This document shows positions 30,358-40,501 of a stretch of DNA of 43,363 bases, in pieces. Position numbers and translations under genes: made by a program. The stretch covers positions 1-43,363 of the forward strand of contig PSRM01000011.1 in the NCBI GenBank assembly GCA_003176045.1. Reading direction: 5' to 3'. This stretch comes from Verrucomicrobiota bacterium (GTDB lineage Bacteria; Verrucomicrobiota; Verrucomicrobiia; Limisphaerales; UBA8199). Numbering within the stretch: the stretch's first letter is position 1; each line of letters opens with the position of its first letter. Below the pieces are notes generated by a model. That model was not told the origin of the DNA, did no database searches, and worked only from the letters and a program-made list of their open reading frames with translations.

Positions 30358-31875
30358 ATGATGAAAAATTGGGAATTAACTCGCCAAAAAGTTGTGGACC
30401 AACGCGCCCTCGAACTGCCTCCTGCATGGGTTCCGCGCGCTGCAACCACTCATTCAACATCGGAAGTAAATCCGAGTGGCGTTTGCCAAACAGGGCCTGC
30501 CCGGAAGCTAGCTGGGAAAATCTGTGAAGCAATCAGTTCCGCGAAAGAGATGGTCGTGGTGTCTTCTTTTCTGTTCGCAGATGCGGAATTGGAAGCATGC
30601 CTCCTCAGCGCTGCCAGACGAGGGGTCTCCATCTATCTAATGACAGCATCCGAACATCGGTTGGACCGCGAGCCGCGAGAAGATTCCGAGTTCGGACAAA
30701 AGTGCCGCGCGGACCATGAACGCTTGCTCAATTCCCTCGCAGGGTGGGCATTGATACGATCCTGTGCGGGCTTTCACGCTAAGGCTGTCCTCGTGGATCC
30801 AAAAAACCCAGGACCAGGTTTCGTACTCACTGCGAACCTTACTGCTGAGGCCCTGGAGCGTAACGAAGAGCTCGCGGTGAAACTTCAGCCCGCCGAAACC
30901 TCGATGCTTTTTGAGGTCATTCGCTGGGCGTGCTGGGAAATGGCCAATCATGAAATGGGCAAACCCGGCTCATTCCGGGATTTCAAACCATTATCGATGC
31001 TTCCGAAGCCTCACATTGCCGGTTCGATCAAAGCCATTATTCCCGGTGCAGATTCAATCACTTCAGAGGCGCTAGAGTTAATTAGTCAAGCCAACCAAGA
31101 GGTTGTTGTTTCCTCTTTCGGTTGGAGCGGCGGCCACCCCGTCGTCGAAGAACTTTGCAAACGCGCTCGCGAAGGTCTCAACGTCACGATTCTCGCGCGA
31201 GTTCGCCCGGCAGCGATGCCAGCTTTATTAGAGCTGCGCCGTTGCGGAGCCAAGGTTTTTGGCTTCCCTTGGCTGCATGCAAAAGCAATTTGGAACGATG
31301 CCGGCAAAGGGTTGGTAATGTCGGCAAACCTGGAGCCTTCACCTGGAAAAAGCACCTTCGAGCTGGGCATCGCTCTGGAAGGAAAAAGAGCTGCGACACT
31401 GGGCCAGGTTCTGCGCGGCTGGAGCAGTGCCTCCAAGTTGGAGTTGGTGAGTTCCCCTGCGTTAGGCGGTTTTACTGGCACGGCTCTGCTTTGGCAGAAC
31501 AACGCTTTCTCGCCTTATTGCGTCAAAGAGGAGGAAGTTATTGATGTTGGTGAAATAGAAGCACCTTCAACAGAGTTGATGGAGAGCCTCCAGCCTCCGA
31601 TACCGACCGCCCCGGGTCTACCAAAGCCTGCTCATCAACTTGTATATAAAGGAAATATCATGCCTCCAATGCTTAAGCCTAAGGCCCAAGAAAGGTTACG
31701 CCCGGGCAAGACGAAAAGAGACTCATTTACCCCATTTAATCCTCCGGTGTTCCGGGAGCCCGACGGAAGGGTTGTGGTGGCCATAACTCATCGCGAGCAA
31801 CTGTCGCACGCCCTGCGGATTAAGGACGAAGTCAAGGCTGCAGCTATCGTGGTCAGAGAGGAGAAAAGATCGTGA
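30358..31875 (+). CDS. Phospholipase-D-superfamily protein with two HKD motifs
   Basis: A 505-residue protein with both PLD catalytic half-sites. FHAKAVLVD (His140, Lys142, Asp147) is followed by TANLT, and WLHAKAIWND (His307, Lys309, Asp314) by SANLE. Each HxK-x4-D is complete, so one chain can form the active site. In defence systems such proteins are usually nucleases rather than lipases (family knowledge). An N-terminal 60-residue region and a charged C-terminal 100 residues have unknown roles. The end overlaps the CARF-sigma54 gene by GTGA. With the SF1 helicase it probably forms the effector of the operon. Confidence 0.85.
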   Translation: MMKNWELTRQKVVDQRALELPPAWVPRAATTHSTSEVNPSGVCQTGPARKLAGKICEAISSAKEMVVVSSFLFADAELEACLLSAARRGVSIYLMTASEHRLDREPREDSEFGQKCRADHERLLNSLAGWALIRSCAGFHAKAVLVDPKNPGPGFVLTANLTAEALERNEELAVKLQPAETSMLFEVIRWACWEMANHEMGKPGSFRDFKPLSMLPKPHIAGSIKAIIPGADSITSEALELISQANQEVVVSSFGWSGGHPVVEELCKRAREGLNVTILARVRPAAMPALLELRRCGAKVFGFPWLHAKAIWNDAGKGLVMSANLEPSPGKSTFELGIALEGKRAATLGQVLRGWSSASKLELVSSPALGGFTGTALLWQNNAFSPYCVKEEEVIDVGEIEAPSTELMESLQPPIPTAPGLPKPAHQLVYKGNIMPPMLKPKAQERLRPGKTKRDSFTPFNPPVFREPDGRVVVAITHREQLSHALRIKDEVKAAAIVVREEKRS

Positions 31876-33314
31876 AAAAAGAATCTAACCTGCTGGTTTG
31901 CTGGCGGTCCAAAAATCATCGCGAGGAGGTTCTGATTGGCGCGATTAAGGCCTTGCGGAAGCGGAACATGAGGATTGAAAGGGTCCTGTTTCTTTTTCAG
32001 CCGGGTCTCGAACCCGATACCTCTAAATTGCCAGACGGCGTCCATGTGCAACCGCTAAAAGTGCCGATCGAGAATCCCACAAAACACGAGGAGGTTTACA
32101 CCGCGGTACGCGACCATGTGGTCCCGCTGCTCAATGCCGAGTCCGGCGCTAGGCTGCACGTGGACATTTCCCCGGGCACCCCCGCCATGCACGCCGTCTG
32201 GTTGGTGTTGCATGCAGGAGGCGCATTCCCTGATGGCACGCAGCTCTGGTCCTCTCAACGCAACCCCGGCACGGAAGTCCTAAGGATTGATAAAGTTGAA
32301 TTTCCAGTGAGCACATACTTGGCGGAGATTCGACGGTCACTACGGCTACATCCAGGCATTGCTGTTTACGACCAGGAGGCACGCTCAGTCGCTAGACGGG
32401 AAGCCTTGGATCGGTTGGCCCGCTACGCCCGCGTCCCAGGAGCGCCAATACTGGTGCTGGGCGAACGGGGAACTGGTAAGACACGTCTAATCGATAAATC
32501 GTTCGCAAGTCTTAGAGGCCGGCGCAAAGTCGTTACTCTCCCTTGCGGCGGGCTCGACTCGACGCTCGCTGATAGTCTCCTGTTCGGTCACGTCAAAGGG
32601 GCGTTCACCGGAGCCGCCGAAGAACGCAAGGGTCTGCTCTCCGAGGCGAATGGCGGAATACTCTTCTTGGACGAGGTCCAGGACCTCCCTAAGCCTGCCC
32701 AGAGAAAGCTCGTACGGGTGTTCCAGGATCGGCAGCACCTGTTCCGACAAGTGGGTGCCGACAAAGAGATTCAAGTGGACGTTGATCTTGTCTGTGCCTC
32801 GAACCGCACGATGACCGAGCTTAAAAAAGACCTCGATCCCGACCTTTACGATAGACTCAGCGCACTCATTGTCGAGATTCCCCCGCTCCGGGAGTGTCGA
32901 GAAGATCTTCCTGACGATTGGCGGCGGGTTTGGAGCGAGCTGCGACTCGATATCGAGATGCCCGAGCAAGCCCCATGGGGCACGCCAATCCAGGATTTGC
33001 TCTCGAATGACCCTTTGCCGGGTAATTTGAGGGATCTCCAGCGGTTCGGGTTCGTCCTGATGGCATCTTGGCATGGCCGTAACCCGGCTGATGCCATTTC
33101 CAGAGCCGTGGTGGAATGGCATCGAACAGCCGCGTCCAATGAAAGTTCACAGCCGATACTTGGTAACGGATCACGTAATAACCAAATCCGCGCCTTTAGA
33201 GCCGCGCTTGCAGTTCGTTCCAAACAAGAATTCGGGACCTGGAAGAGAGCTGCCAAAGCGCTCGGCTGCGATGAAAAGACCCTTCGGGAAGATGCACAAG
33301 TTAACGGAGGGTGA
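31872..33314 (+). CDS. CARF-domain sigma54 activator, RtcR-like
   Basis: A 480-residue protein. The N-terminal half (about 1-150) looks like an RtcR-type CARF domain: a Rossmann pattern ending in LHVDISPGTPAMHAVW (95-110), the position of the ligand-binding loop. The AAA+ part has Walker A GERGTGKTR (197-205), the sigma54-contact loop GAFTGA (243-248) and Walker B GGILFLDEV (261-269). A Fis-type HTH is at the end (FGTWKRAAKALGCDEKTLRE). RtcR senses RNA ends and switches on RNA-repair genes. Here the likely target is its own operon through the promoter at 26845. The ligand may be a cyclic oligonucleotide or damaged RNA. Coupled by GTGA overlap to the PLD gene. Confidence 0.86.
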   Translation: MKKESNLLVCWRSKNHREEVLIGAIKALRKRNMRIERVLFLFQPGLEPDTSKLPDGVHVQPLKVPIENPTKHEEVYTAVRDHVVPLLNAESGARLHVDISPGTPAMHAVWLVLHAGGAFPDGTQLWSSQRNPGTEVLRIDKVEFPVSTYLAEIRRSLRLHPGIAVYDQEARSVARREALDRLARYARVPGAPILVLGERGTGKTRLIDKSFASLRGRRKVVTLPCGGLDSTLADSLLFGHVKGAFTGAAEERKGLLSEANGGILFLDEVQDLPKPAQRKLVRVFQDRQHLFRQVGADKEIQVDVDLVCASNRTMTELKKDLDPDLYDRLSALIVEIPPLRECREDLPDDWRRVWSELRLDIEMPEQAPWGTPIQDLLSNDPLPGNLRDLQRFGFVLMASWHGRNPADAISRAVVEWHRTAASNESSQPILGNGSRNNQIRAFRAALAVRSKQEFGTWKRAAKALGCDEKTLREDAQVNGG

Positions 33315-33421
33315 GGTGCCCGTACCGGATCTTCACCCATTTCTGATTCTTGTGATTAACTGCAACTCGGAACCTGCCAGGTCTCTCTTCCAACATTTTT
33401 TACATTTTTTTATTAGCGTTA

Positions 33422-33450
33422 TTGACAAGCTCAATTCGACATGCTAAAAG
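33422..33450 (+). promoter_or_regulatory. Candidate sigma70 promoter for the lipoprotein genes
   Basis: TTGACA (33422-33427), a 17-base spacer and TAAAAG (33445-33450). The -35 is perfect and the -10 matches four of six. It lies 43 bases before the 33494 gene in an AT-rich gap. Confidence 0.6.
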
Positions 33451-33493
33451 CGGTTCCGATTTCAGTAGGTAAAGCGTTAAATAATTAGGTCAC

Positions 33494-34204
33494 ATGGATC
33501 GGGTTTCTAGGCAATGGGTTCGTGGTCAACCGACGTTGGAGTGCCAGCGTTGTCCTCTCGAGAGTGGGCAAACTTTCAGCCTTGCACTCCTTCTCGTTAG
33601 TGCAGCTATTGTTGCGTTGCTGCTAACAGGGTGTGCGACTCCGTTGCAAACTGCGGGGCTCGTGGTCGGGGTTACTGCTGCCGGAGCGCAATCACCCAGT
33701 ACTGAGATGGAGCAGATCTACTACTTGGGTGTATTTGATCCACAAGAGCAAGTTCCTCCGGCGATTTATCGAGTCAGGGTCCGGGGCCAAGCTAGTCTTA
33801 TCAGCGTGGCAAAGTTCGCATCCGGGTGGGTCCCAGCCAGCGTAGCGGATTCGCTAACAACCGACCTAAAATATACCGATGCGGGCGCGATCAAAGTATC
33901 CAAGGCGGAAGGCGATAATACCGCAGTGTCCCTAAAAACAGGACGACGCCTAATGCTTTTTGGACCCGAAGGATTCAGGGAAGCACCGCGCGATTATCGT
34001 TTGGTTATTATCATGGGTAGCAACCCTTCTAAGTATTTCCAGGCCGTTAGCCAGGTCTTAGACGCTACAGCAAAGGCTGGGCGCTCTGACACGAACAATG
34101 CATTGGTTAAGCAAATCTTAATTCAATTGACGACTATGCAAGGTCAGAAGGACGACCTTCAACGAATGCTTGACGAACTGCCACCGCCGCCAACTCAGAA
34201 TTGA
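33494..34204 (+). CDS. Putative lipoprotein (236 residues)
   Basis: The hydrophobic segment LALLLVSAAIVALLLTGC ends in a lipobox with Cys47. The 28 residues before it are long for a signal peptide, so the start may lie further in. The mature part has beta-rich segments (YYLGVFDPQEQVPPAIYRVR) and a helical Pro-rich end. No family recognised. It is followed four bases later by a second lipoprotein gene, so the pair likely act together in the envelope. Their place between two defence operons is unexplained. They may be cargo, a host gene pair or a surface defence component. Confidence 0.72.
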   Translation: MDRVSRQWVRGQPTLECQRCPLESGQTFSLALLLVSAAIVALLLTGCATPLQTAGLVVGVTAAGAQSPSTEMEQIYYLGVFDPQEQVPPAIYRVRVRGQASLISVAKFASGWVPASVADSLTTDLKYTDAGAIKVSKAEGDNTAVSLKTGRRLMLFGPEGFREAPRDYRLVIIMGSNPSKYFQAVSQVLDATAKAGRSDTNNALVKQILIQLTTMQGQKDDLQRMLDELPPPPTQN

Positions 34205-34208
34205 TGTT

Positions 34209-37022
34209 ATGGGCTATCTGAGGCAATCCAACTCTATCGTCAAGATGGCAGCTATTACGCTTCCGTTCCTATTATCGGCCGGCTGCGCAGTCCTTACGGT
34301 GGACGTGGACGTTTACAAAGGTGCATTAGCAAACCAGCAGGAAATTCAAACCAAACAGCTGGCTGCCATGACCATGGCTGCCAAACCAATCCTTGAGGGC
34401 CTTAGTAATCGGCTTCGGCTCTCAATAACGCAGGAATTGAAAGCCTCGAAAACAAATTTGGATCATATCTCGCTTCACGCGAACGTCGCGGACATCCTCG
34501 GCCTGTATGAGGACGTGGGCGTTAATACAAACTCGGCGCCCGTTGTCGCCATAGTTACTGCTTTGCGCGAGACGCACCGGGACTTTACTAATTCCGCAGC
34601 GGCCTTCACCACCAACAGGAACTTGACAAATGAAGTATCCACGAATTGGTTAGCGTACAAGCAAATCGCTTCTTCCCTGCTCAATTACAGTTCGCAGCTG
34701 CCAAAACCGGCCGTCGAGGCAATTAAAAGTCTTCCCGAGAATGCTAGTGACCTACAAGAAGCCACAACGGCCGCCCTTGCGGTCCAGACCTCGACGGCGC
34801 AAGTCGGGAGCCTCCAAGGGGGCCGACTTGATGACGGGATAGAAACCATCATTAGGCGATACTTGAACCGTGCTGCGGCGATTTACGACACCTCCAAGGA
34901 TCCGGATGCGAAGCTTTACCGCAGGCAGCTTTGGATCTCGTGCGTGGATTTTGCAGAAAAAGTAAAGTTTATCGCAGATAATCAAAGCAGTGCGACATTG
35001 CAACCGGGCTATTCCCGTTACATAATAGCACTCCAAGCGATCGGGAACTCGATTCTCTCCTTAGCGGATGCCCTACAGGAACGTTTCACCTTCCAGAACA
35101 ACGTGCTGGATACCACGAACGGCTTCTCGGCGCTCTCGGCTGCGACAAACTATCTCGCCCATTCTAGTGCGTCCGCGAGGACGTTTCCCGTCCCAGGCGC
35201 GACGAACAATCCCCCGGCGCAACTGAGTTTGCTGATCGACGAACTTAAGGACATCCAAATCGCCGCCACGCTCGAAGGTCAAACTAATCTCGCAAGTCAT
35301 GCGCAAGCTGCCATCGCCCTCGCAACTGCTTACCACGCCGATAGTATCTATATACTGCCCACCATGGCCTACTTGCGAAGTAGCTACCCAGCCACGACGT
35401 TACAGAAAAATGATGACGGGCTGTGGCATAACATGCTCGCCGATCAGAGTTGGCGATCGCTCCCAGCACCGTTTGGCGGATGGGTTGCGAATGCCCACAT
35501 CAACGGTGATGACGCGCGTGCGCAAGCTGAAACCGACAAACAGTTTTGGCAAACGATCAATCAGATCAGAGTGGCGGGCTCGGGAATAACAAGTTATGTC
35601 CTTACGAAAGACGACATCGGCAATTGGTACATCAAATCCTATACGGCGGATCCCACGCCAATCATCGAGGGCGCGAAGAGCCTAGCTCTTACCACGGCTG
35701 GCCCCACAGCCCTTGCTTCACCAAAGGGAGTTTCCCTTCCAGTAAAGTCCCCTGCTACAAACGCAGAACCAGCTTTGTTGGCGAAGGAGCTAGGCATTAT
35801 CACGGACGCGTATGCAGTCCAAACTCTTCAGGACGGCACAAATCTCGTGCTGACGACCACAAACTTGATCGGGGATTTGAGAGTCCAACTGGGCCAGGCC
35901 CGTCCTCTATCATTCACTAACGTTTTCACAAATTCGGTTTTCTTGTTCTGGACAAACCCAGTCCCCCTCACATTCTCGAATGCCTTCACTGGAGGCACAT
36001 TTCAGCACGATTTCACCAACACCGCATCGAGCACCACCGGCCTTCAGTTCAGCGATCTGCTTTCAAACGCCACGTCCTACTCCTCCAATGACCTCGCGAA
36101 TTCAATGTCGAACACCAGTCAAGAGACTAATATATCCCGAACGCTGACCAACAACTCTCTTCGCGGATTTGGAGTTATGTTTTCCAAGCCGGGCACAGTT
36201 GTATCGTCCAATCGGTTTTTACTTTCCTTACCGGAAACGAGCTCAACCCCAGTTCTGACGGCCACGAACAGCGTAAGGTTCACCATCGTTACCTCTCCCC
36301 AGGCTCAAGGCGCGTCCCCGTTTACGACAAATTTGGTACTCGGATTCACCAATTTTTCCACGAGCATTCTGACAAATTACGTTTCCATTCCGATACTCTC
36401 ATCCAATCTTGGCACAGCCGAGAGTGTTGTAGGTGCAAGTAACCACTATACGGCTCTAGTTTATGACTTCGCTACAAATTCTGTTACCGTTGTTCACGTT
36501 TGGACTAATGGATTCATACATTTACTGACCAACACTTTCACGTCCAGCATTGCAAACACAAGCCCAGGCACTTACACGAATACGCTCCAGTGGACCCTTA
36601 CCAACACCAGTGCCATTAATTTCGGATTCTTCCCCTCCAACTCCCCGGCGCTTTGGCTATTTTTGACTAATTTCTTCAATAGTACCAACGCCACGACGAT
36701 CGAACCAAGCGGTGACATCAACCTTGATTTCCTCCAGACGAGCTATGACCGGTACGTGCGCAGTCCTGCTACAAACCTAGCTACGAAGATTTTTAGCCCG
36801 CACGCAACAACAAATGCTCTTGCGATTGCCGATTACGAACTGGCCTTGTTGCAGCAATGGGATGAGGTAATTAACAAAGTTGCACTCTCAGGGACGCCCG
36901 ACCAAAAACGAATCGTCGTGCAGTATGTCGCACCTCAAATCCGCGCACTAGCCAGAAGGCGCCTTGACGCTATGAAGGCTTACACCGATGGGTTGAAGCT
37001 TTTGGCTCAATCGCAGCAGTAA
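34209..37022 (+). CDS. Large Asn/Thr/Ser-rich putative lipoprotein (937 residues)
   Basis: I choose the ATG at 34209. LPFLLSAGC then gives a lipobox with Cys26. The first third is helical (EIQTKQLAAMTMAAKPILEG). Residues about 560-850 are dominated by Thr/Asn/Ser beta-type repeats (FTNTASSTTG, LTNTFTSSIANTS), typical of extended secreted proteins. A helical end follows (VQYVAPQIRALARRRLDAMK). No catalytic motif. It is linked to the 33494 gene by a four-base gap. It ends 16 bases from the convergent DUF499 gene, with no clear terminator between. Function unknown. Confidence 0.72.
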   Translation: MGYLRQSNSIVKMAAITLPFLLSAGCAVLTVDVDVYKGALANQQEIQTKQLAAMTMAAKPILEGLSNRLRLSITQELKASKTNLDHISLHANVADILGLYEDVGVNTNSAPVVAIVTALRETHRDFTNSAAAFTTNRNLTNEVSTNWLAYKQIASSLLNYSSQLPKPAVEAIKSLPENASDLQEATTAALAVQTSTAQVGSLQGGRLDDGIETIIRRYLNRAAAIYDTSKDPDAKLYRRQLWISCVDFAEKVKFIADNQSSATLQPGYSRYIIALQAIGNSILSLADALQERFTFQNNVLDTTNGFSALSAATNYLAHSSASARTFPVPGATNNPPAQLSLLIDELKDIQIAATLEGQTNLASHAQAAIALATAYHADSIYILPTMAYLRSSYPATTLQKNDDGLWHNMLADQSWRSLPAPFGGWVANAHINGDDARAQAETDKQFWQTINQIRVAGSGITSYVLTKDDIGNWYIKSYTADPTPIIEGAKSLALTTAGPTALASPKGVSLPVKSPATNAEPALLAKELGIITDAYAVQTLQDGTNLVLTTTNLIGDLRVQLGQARPLSFTNVFTNSVFLFWTNPVPLTFSNAFTGGTFQHDFTNTASSTTGLQFSDLLSNATSYSSNDLANSMSNTSQETNISRTLTNNSLRGFGVMFSKPGTVVSSNRFLLSLPETSSTPVLTATNSVRFTIVTSPQAQGASPFTTNLVLGFTNFSTSILTNYVSIPILSSNLGTAESVVGASNHYTALVYDFATNSVTVVHVWTNGFIHLLTNTFTSSIANTSPGTYTNTLQWTLTNTSAINFGFFPSNSPALWLFLTNFFNSTNATTIEPSGDINLDFLQTSYDRYVRSPATNLATKIFSPHATTNALAIADYELALLQQWDEVINKVALSGTPDQKRIVVQYVAPQIRALARRRLDAMKAYTDGLKLLAQSQQ

Positions 37023-37038
37023 GGTCGTTCATACTGTC

Positions 37039-40000
37039 CTATTCCTGCTCAAACCCCTGGTTTGTAAACTTCAGCGTTCGACAGTTTTCTGAAACTGTGC
37101 GGGCTGTTTTTTCGGGGACGCCACCGGGAACTTTGGCTTCGATTTCGACGGTTACTGTGACTTCGCTGTTTGGCAAGCTGGCGAGGTGTTGAATGATTTC
37201 GTTGGCGATCACGCCGACATCACGACTGATCCGTGCGGCATCTACTTTGGCGCTCCCGAAGAAACGGGTAGGAAGGCTGACAATAGCTGGAGCCCCCGAC
37301 TGGCCTGTTGGCGGGGTCGGAACAGGCGTTCCGCCGCCGGCTGCGCCACCGCCGACCACTTGCCTCGTTGTGCCTCCAGGCTGCACGGGAGGCTTGGGTT
37401 GTTCAGCATCAAGCTGCTTTTCGGCGATCGCAGGTGTCACGAGCAAACCCACGGCCTCACTACCAAATCCCAAGATCTGGCCGGCCCGCAGCCCTAGATA
37501 GCGCCCTTTTGCCTCATCATAGCCTTCTGCGAAAGCGAAGGTATCGTTGCGCCAGGTCATCAGACCAACGCCTTCGCGCATTGAACTGAGCAACACCTCG
37601 CTGTCCCGGAGCCGCTGCAGGTATGGATAACGCGCAAAGTCCTCAATCAGTTGCTTCACGCTGGCATGGTTTCCACGCCAGAGCGGGACCGAGTCCAACG
37701 CCTGGCGCAAAAAGGTAGGCGTGAACTGCGCTACCATCTGACCATCATTACGCAGCTTTCGGGACGCCCGCACCGCCAGCGCATCAGCACCGGTGAGTCT
37801 CGTCTGTTGCCAATCCAGCGTCGCGTTCGGGTTGGGTTGCGTCGGTACCAAAAGCCATTGAAAAGCCTCTCCGATCCGGCTTGTCGTCGTCCGGTCCCAC
37901 GTCGCCTTTTGCGTAGCGGCCTGACGGGACTGCGATTTGTCCAGGTTCAATTCCGTCTCTTGTTCCACAATGGATTGCCAGGCAAGGTAATACCGGGCGG
38001 CCTGCTCCAACTCGTCGAGGCGGCTTCGGTCCGCAGCGAGAAAGACGAGGGTGTTCTGGTAAATCCGCGGACTGCTCCCTCGTTGCGAGAGAAACTGTTT
38101 CGCGATCTCCAATGCAAAGTTCGAGCCCTCGCGCGCGTAGGGTTTGTCCACGTCCAGCACCACGAGTCGCACTTCCATTTCATCCGGTATATCTGCAGAT
38201 TTCGTCGGAAACGGATAAATCTTCGGGAATTCGCCACGCGATCGTAAATCTTCTCGCACCCTGCGCCGAATCTCTTCGCCAACCCGATCCGGCTCCCGTC
38301 GCAATTGCTCTGCGCGGTCATCGGCCAGCTTCGTGACCGTGGGTTGCGTCGAGTACCAGTATCGTGCATTGTCCTGATAAAGGTAGGTGGCGGCCTGTGC
38401 CAGGTGTCGGAGCGCATCTCCAAATACCGCCGGCGCTTCCCCCGGCAACACGCATCCCAGCTTAATGCGCCGGTCCTCCTCGCCGCGGTTCGCTGCCCCT
38501 GGAATTGGCGCTGAGCCAAGAAATAAGGTCCTCGCGACACGGCGGCAGGCAGAGAACCGTCCAAGGTTCGGCTTCTCACCGTCCAGCTTGCGAGGCAAGG
38601 CATCCGCGCCATCCACGTCTTTCTCGATCACCGTCTCCCAGCCACCTGGCAAATAACCTGTCAGTTGTGACACAATGCCAGGGTCATCCAGCGGCACACT
38701 CGCTGGCAGGATTAATGGGCTCCGATCGTTGCCTTCCCAGAGCCGATGAATCACTGCCGCCATCAGCCTTAAAACCCCGCGCGTGCGCTGGAACTTCACC
38801 AACTCCGACCAATCCTGATACAGCCTCGCAAAAATCTCTGGATGAATCGGATAAGCCGCCTTGAGCTTCCGCTCGTAATCCGCTTCGCGGCACTCAGGGG
38901 GGAATTCCTGATGGTTCCCACGGTAAAGATCGCAGAATGCTTTTGCCGTATTGTCGCGCGACGGATAGTTCGGCTCCGGCAGCGGCTGGAATAATCGTCG
39001 CCGTACAATCTCGAAGCTCTCCTCCGCATTCGCTGGCCTCCAGGCCGCGGCAACCCTGCTAACCACATTTCGTAACGCTGCCAAAGCCATCCGACCCCGA
39101 ACGCCTCCGACCTCCTCGTCATTCGCGTCGCTCGTCGGTGAGACGCCACCAGTACCATCGCCCGACGCTGGTAAGCTGACCACCAACATGGCTCCTGGCA
39201 CGCCCTTCACCTCTTCAGTCAATGTCTGCGCAAATGTGAACTGCGTTTCGAAATCACCTCCCGGCAGGTCTTTCGTGTCATGCAATCCCCTCGCGTAGGC
39301 CACCCATTCATCAATGAGAACCAGGCAAGGGGCGTACTTACGAATGAGTCTGCCAAGCGCATCGCCGGGATTAGTCGCCGTCTCATCTGCCTGCTTTACC
39401 ATGGTGTAGCCATCTTTCCCTCCCAGTTGCCAGGCCAACTCGCCCCAGAGTGTCCGCACAACCGTACCATCATCTTTTTTGTCTGGTTGGCCTGGCGAAA
39501 TCTTGTTGCCTACCAATACGACGCGACGAACCCGCTTGGGCAAGCCGACCTTTGCCTCACTCACCACCGGCTCTAAACCCGGCATTTCCGCTACAGGGCG
39601 TCCCGAAAACAAATGCCACAATGCCAGCATCGAGTGCGTCTTGCCTCCACCAAAGTTGGTTTGCAGTTCTATTACTGGATCACTTCCATCGCTCGCCAAT
39701 CGCCGCACCGCGCGAATCAACAAGTCCTTCAACCCGACAGTAAGGAACGTACGACGAAAGAATTCCTGTGCATCGGCATACTCCTCCGACACTGTCTTTC
39801 TAATTTCTGGAGAGAAGCTCGCGCGATACACCTGCCATAAATCGGCCGCGAACTCAGCTTGTTGGTAGCGCCCGGATGCCACATCCGGGTGTGGGGTCAC
39901 GACCTCTCTCCATGGCCGGAGACCCGCTAGCGTCCCTGCTTCCAACCCCAGCGTTGCCTGTGTTTTGCGCCGTTCGTGGCGGGCCTGTTCATCGAACTTG

Positions 40001-40425
40001 ACCCGCATCAGTTCAGCTTTTTGCGCCTCCAACTCTTCCGCCTGGTCTCGGGCGCTGACCGCATTGAGCAAGCGATGAATCGAATCGAGCGCCCGATACG
40101 CATCATCCGTGCTGAAAGGCTTCTGATGCGCCCACTTGTTTCTCACCTCCAGCAACTCGCTCACAATGCTGCGTTCGGCACGGCCCAAAGTCTTTGCGAA
40201 CACGTCATTCCAGCACTCCCACATCAACCGAAGCAAACCGGCGGCATCCCAATCCGGCGACTTTTCGGACCCGCCCATTTGAATCCCAGGTCCCACAACT
40301 TGTTTTGCGGTTGCCCACCACTTTGTCCCGTGGGCTGTCTTGAGTTCGCGTTCGACGAATTGAGGCAACCCCTCCTTCAGGACGTCCAGCGCCTTCCCCA
40401 CACGTTCATGATTGCTTAGTGCCAT
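37039..40425 (-). CDS. Swt1-HEPN / DUF499 ATPase, defence-associated
   Basis: A 1128-residue protein. Residues 1-125 form a Swt1-type HEPN domain with the RNase motif RNKWAH (Arg95 to His100) intact. A conserved PHPDVASGRYQQAEFAADLW segment (178-197) leads into the DUF499 ATPase. Walker A is NFGGGKTHS (257-265) and Walker B CLVLIDEW (367-374). The C-terminal third carries a Gly/Pro-rich linker and a final small domain. DUF499 proteins are known members of defence islands, often beside DUF1156 methylases, but none is in this window. The HEPN part predicts RNA cleavage. It lies 76 bases after the 150-residue gene, with a possible own promoter in that AT-rich gap. Confidence 0.84.
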   Translation of the reverse strand: MALSNHERVGKALDVLKEGLPQFVERELKTAHGTKWWATAKQVVGPGIQMGGSEKSPDWDAAGLLRLMWECWNDVFAKTLGRAERSIVSELLEVRNKWAHQKPFSTDDAYRALDSIHRLLNAVSARDQAEELEAQKAELMRVKFDEQARHERRKTQATLGLEAGTLAGLRPWREVVTPHPDVASGRYQQAEFAADLWQVYRASFSPEIRKTVSEEYADAQEFFRRTFLTVGLKDLLIRAVRRLASDGSDPVIELQTNFGGGKTHSMLALWHLFSGRPVAEMPGLEPVVSEAKVGLPKRVRRVVLVGNKISPGQPDKKDDGTVVRTLWGELAWQLGGKDGYTMVKQADETATNPGDALGRLIRKYAPCLVLIDEWVAYARGLHDTKDLPGGDFETQFTFAQTLTEEVKGVPGAMLVVSLPASGDGTGGVSPTSDANDEEVGGVRGRMALAALRNVVSRVAAAWRPANAEESFEIVRRRLFQPLPEPNYPSRDNTAKAFCDLYRGNHQEFPPECREADYERKLKAAYPIHPEIFARLYQDWSELVKFQRTRGVLRLMAAVIHRLWEGNDRSPLILPASVPLDDPGIVSQLTGYLPGGWETVIEKDVDGADALPRKLDGEKPNLGRFSACRRVARTLFLGSAPIPGAANRGEEDRRIKLGCVLPGEAPAVFGDALRHLAQAATYLYQDNARYWYSTQPTVTKLADDRAEQLRREPDRVGEEIRRRVREDLRSRGEFPKIYPFPTKSADIPDEMEVRLVVLDVDKPYAREGSNFALEIAKQFLSQRGSSPRIYQNTLVFLAADRSRLDELEQAARYYLAWQSIVEQETELNLDKSQSRQAATQKATWDRTTTSRIGEAFQWLLVPTQPNPNATLDWQQTRLTGADALAVRASRKLRNDGQMVAQFTPTFLRQALDSVPLWRGNHASVKQLIEDFARYPYLQRLRDSEVLLSSMREGVGLMTWRNDTFAFAEGYDEAKGRYLGLRAGQILGFGSEAVGLLVTPAIAEKQLDAEQPKPPVQPGGTTRQVVGGGAAGGGTPVPTPPTGQSGAPAIVSLPTRFFGSAKVDAARISRDVGVIANEIIQHLASLPNSEVTVTVEIEAKVPGGVPEKTARTVSENCRTLKFTNQGFEQE

Positions 40426-40501
40426 ACCAACTACGGATTAATATTTCGTCAAATCATGTACTAAATTGCAAAAGATGTAACCCACCAAACTTACACCCTA
40501 C

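Noticed and set aside
39886..39906. Palindrome CCCGGATG/CATCCGGG in the DUF499 gene as a mobile repeat
   Set aside because: The encoded PHPDVASGRY segment fits the conserved DUF499 region, so it is probably native sequence.
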